Of a stretch of DNA of 64,000 nucleotides, positions 62,088-64,000 are shown piece after piece. Location: the NCBI GenBank assembly GCA_013334335.1, contig JAAXXR010000002.1, forward strand, positions 19,126-83,125, in the 5' to 3' direction. The DNA is from Chlorobiaceae bacterium (GTDB taxonomy: Bacteria; Bacteroidota; Chlorobiia; Chlorobiales; Chlorobiaceae). Positions within the stretch are counted from its first letter, which is position 1, and the number at the start of each line of letters is the position of its first letter. Below the pieces are notes generated by a model, which was given only the letters and a program-made list of their open reading frames with translations, had not been told where the DNA came from and searched no databases. Both the position numbers and the translations under genes were made by a program.

Positions 62088-63131
62088 ATGACCGAAGCCC
62101 GATACTGCATGCCGCCCGAATGGGCCCACCACACCTCCACATGGCTTTCGTGGCCGCACAAGCTTGAGTCGTGGCCGGGTAAATTCGAGCCGGTTCCTGC
62201 CGTGTTCGCTGAGCTCGCGTTCCAGCTCAGCCGCTCCGAGCAAGTCAACATCAATGTGCTCGACGAAGCGATGGAGTCTCAGGCCCGACGGCATATGGAA
62301 CTTCGGGATCCCGAAGGCCACTTTGCGAAACGGATACATTATCATCGTATTCCGACCAATGACGCCTGGTGCCGCGACCATGGCCCAAACTATGTATTCC
62401 GGGATCAGGATGGGCGGCGCGACAAGGTGATCCTTGACTGGGACTACAACGCATGGGGAGGTAAATACGAGCCCTACGACGACGATGACGCCGTGCCGTC
62501 GAGGGTGGCCGAGATCCAGCACCTGCCTCGAGTGTCGCCCGGTATGGTGCTCGAGGGCGGCGCGATCGATGTGAACGGCCAAGGGTTGCTCCTGACCACC
62601 GAGGCGTGCCTTCTCAACCCGAACAGGAACCCCTCGTTGGGTCGTGAGGAGATCGAGGAGCGCCTTTGCCGGTACCTCGGCATCCGCAAGGTGCTGTGGC
62701 TTGGCGATGGCATTGCGGGGGACGATACCGACGGGCATGTCGACGATATGACGCGTTTTGTCGGGGCATCGACGGTGGTCACCGCTGTCGAGGATGATCC
62801 GTCCGACGAGAACTATGCGCCGCTGCAAGATAACCTTCGCCGGTTGCAGGGCTTTACCGGCCTCGACGGTCGCCCTCTCGAGATAGTCAGGCTGCCCATG
62901 CCGGACCCGCTCTATTATGACGGCGAGCGCCTTCCGGCAAGCTACGCCAACTTCTATATCGCCAATACCGCGGTCCTGGTGCCGACCTATCGTTGCGCTC
63001 ACGACAGCCGTGCAATCGAGACGCTCCAGAGCTGTTTTCCCGGCCGCGAAGTCGTCGGTATCGACTGTCGTGACCTGATCTGGGGGCTGGGCGCCATCCA
63101 CTGTGTCACTCACGAAGAGCCTGCCCTCTGA
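62088..63131 (+). CDS. aguA: Agmatine deiminase
   Basis: MPPEWAHHTSTWLSWPHKLESWPG, WCRDHGPNYVF, GGAIDVNGQGLLLTTEACLLNPNRNP, GAIHCVTHEEPA. Confidence 0.95.
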   Translation: MTEARYCMPPEWAHHTSTWLSWPHKLESWPGKFEPVPAVFAELAFQLSRSEQVNINVLDEAMESQARRHMELRDPEGHFAKRIHYHRIPTNDAWCRDHGPNYVFRDQDGRRDKVILDWDYNAWGGKYEPYDDDDAVPSRVAEIQHLPRVSPGMVLEGGAIDVNGQGLLLTTEACLLNPNRNPSLGREEIEERLCRYLGIRKVLWLGDGIAGDDTDGHVDDMTRFVGASTVVTAVEDDPSDENYAPLQDNLRRLQGFTGLDGRPLEIVRLPMPDPLYYDGERLPASYANFYIANTAVLVPTYRCAHDSRAIETLQSCFPGREVVGIDCRDLIWGLGAIHCVTHEEPAL

Positions 63132-63160
63132 ATGTCAGTCAGGCCTTCTGATGTCCCGGT

Positions 63161-63214
63161 TGTCTCATATTGCGATAATTGTCTCATAATAAAACAAATA
63201 TTCTCACATTGAGA
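63161..63214. promoter_or_regulatory. Putative enhancer: phased TCTCA elements
   Basis: TGTCTCA at 63161 and 63180, ATTCTCA at 63200 (19 and 20 bp apart); third is a palindrome TCTCA-CAT-TGAGA, first TCTCA-TAT-TGCGA. Confidence 0.45.
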
Positions 63215-63313
63215 TTATTTGTTGCACTCAGGGATACATTGACATTTATATACATTTCCTATAAGTACATGTAATTGTTATACATAACTGCGTTGGTGTT
63301 TTATTCTGTGTTC

Positions 63314-63329
63314 TGGCATACATATTGCA
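63314..63329 (+). promoter_or_regulatory. Sigma-54 promoter for sRNA copy 1
   Basis: TGGCAT-ACATA-TTGCA. Confidence 0.75.
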
Positions 63330-63339
63330 CAATTATTAT

Positions 63340-63430
63340 TGGTCTGCACAGTAACGTCTTGCGCAAGTAAGGCGGAACAGGTGAAATGGGGGACACCTGT
63401 TCACTAAAAAGCGGTCTCAAGCCGCTTTTT
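63340..63430 (+). ncRNA. Chlorobi-1-like sRNA, copy 1
   Basis: Stem 1 cgtctt/aaggcg, stem 2 gaacaggtg/cacctgttc with AAATGGGGGA loop, terminator aaaaagcgg/ccgcttttt. Confidence 0.8.
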
Positions 63431-63529
63431 CATGCAGACCAAATTTTATGATAGGTTGTTGTTCAGCAACGTTGACAGGGTTTTATCGTTCCAGGCAAGG
63501 GCCGGAACGGGTATCTTGAGTCATAGCTA

Positions 63530-63620
63530 CCTATAGATGAGCTGTCTCGTGCAAGCGAGACTGGGCAGGTGAAATGGGGGACACCTGTCCACAAAAGAAG
63601 CGGCTTTGCCGCTTTTTTTG
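63530..63620 (+). ncRNA. Chlorobi-1-like sRNA, copy 2 (5' end approximate)
   Basis: Stem 1 gtctcg/cgagac, stem 2 gggcaggtg/cacctgtcc with AAATGGGGGA loop, terminator aagcggc/gccgctt plus T7. Confidence 0.78.
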
Positions 63621-63729
63621 TTGTATACCACGCTTCTTTTCCGACTTCAGTACCGTTCAGATGAGCAGTAGCTCCATGAAGCGGACCCATCATTCCACGG
63701 TTTCATTTTTTGCTGGTTGTATTTCTTTA

Positions 63730-63757
63730 TGAGACACCTTTGCGTCGAATTGAGACA
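63730..63757. promoter_or_regulatory. Putative enhancer: two TGAGACA elements
   Basis: TGAGACA at 63730-63736 and 63751-63757, 21 bp apart; reverse complement of the TGTCTCA elements at 63161. Confidence 0.4.
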
Positions 63758-63854
63758 TGCCGAAACAGCCATGCGTGCGGGCCTTCGGGTGGTTGTGTCT
63801 GAAAAGCGTTGCTGGGTAAAGGTTTACAGCAGTTCCAGGAAAGCGTCTGCCAAC

Positions 63855-63870
63855 TGGCAGGCTTCTTGCA
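63855..63870 (+). promoter_or_regulatory. Sigma-54 promoter for sRNA copy 3
   Basis: TGGCAG-GCTTC-TTGCA; same 42-nt offset to stem 1 as copy 1. Confidence 0.75.
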
Positions 63871-63880
63871 CCACTACTGT

Positions 63881-63973
63881 TGAATTGTCAAGAAATGTCT
63901 CGCGCCAGTGAGGCTCGGCAGGTGAATGGGGGTCACCTGCCAACAAAAAAAGCGGCTTTTGCCGCTTTTTTTG
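63881..63973 (+). ncRNA. Chlorobi-1-like sRNA, copy 3
   Basis: Stem 1 gtctc/gaggc, stem 2 ggcaggtga/tcacctgcc with ATGGGGG loop, terminator aagcggc/gccgctt plus long T tract. Confidence 0.8.
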
Positions 63974-64000
63974 TTGGATCGGTCAATGTCCGCCGGTCGG

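Noticed and set aside
63163-63214. CRISPR-like spaced repeats
   Set aside because: Only 5-7 bp motifs at 19-20 bp intervals; no repeat units of CRISPR length and no cas genes.
63480-63530. Sigma-54 promoter for sRNA copy 2
   Set aside because: At the expected offset the sequence is gccggaacgggtatcttgag; the GG and GC elements are not at the right spacing, so not called.
63463-63911. Short ORFs (76 aa minus, 64 aa plus) in the 3' end region
   Set aside because: They run through the sRNA structures, terminators and promoter elements; no coding signal.

Overview
The window looks like a contiguous chromosomal segment (high GC) from a green sulfur bacterium (Chlorobi). The lineage call rests on nif gene order, a BciB-type divinyl reductase, a thioredoxin-reductase-like FNR and MenA. 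From left to right: a cbb3 oxidase cluster (ccoNOQP, ccoGH, an extra FixH/YtkA-like gene, and the 5' end of ccoI at the window edge); methionine salvage and housekeeping genes (mtnA, PNP, yggS, PPIase, tatD, lspA, aroE, uvrC); an MFS transporter, UspA and a porin; bciB; pyrB; hypABFCDE; modA and modE; a complete minus-strand nif cluster (nifH-I1-I2-D-K-E-N-B-ferredoxin); a hybrid histidine kinase, nifA and nifV; hpt; ackA plus phosphoketolase; corA; hisF; FNR; menA; aguB, an M48 protease and aguA. The most interesting signal is in the last ~850 bp, which has no credible ORF. It holds three tandem copies of a small structured RNA: two stem-loops plus a rho-independent terminator, with compensatory base changes between copies. 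It resembles what I recall as the Chlorobi-1 RNA motif. Copies 1 and 3 are each preceded, at exactly the same 42-nt offset, by a near-consensus sigma-54 -24/-12 promoter, and ~100-150 bp further upstream by helically phased TGTCTCA/TGAGACA repeats that could be enhancer sites. The window also encodes NifA, and nifH has a sigma-54 promoter plus tandem upstream palindromes. Together these suggest a sigma-54-controlled tandem sRNA system. No tRNA, rRNA, CRISPR array or intact transposase was recognised. All calls were made by eye from the sequence, with no searches run.
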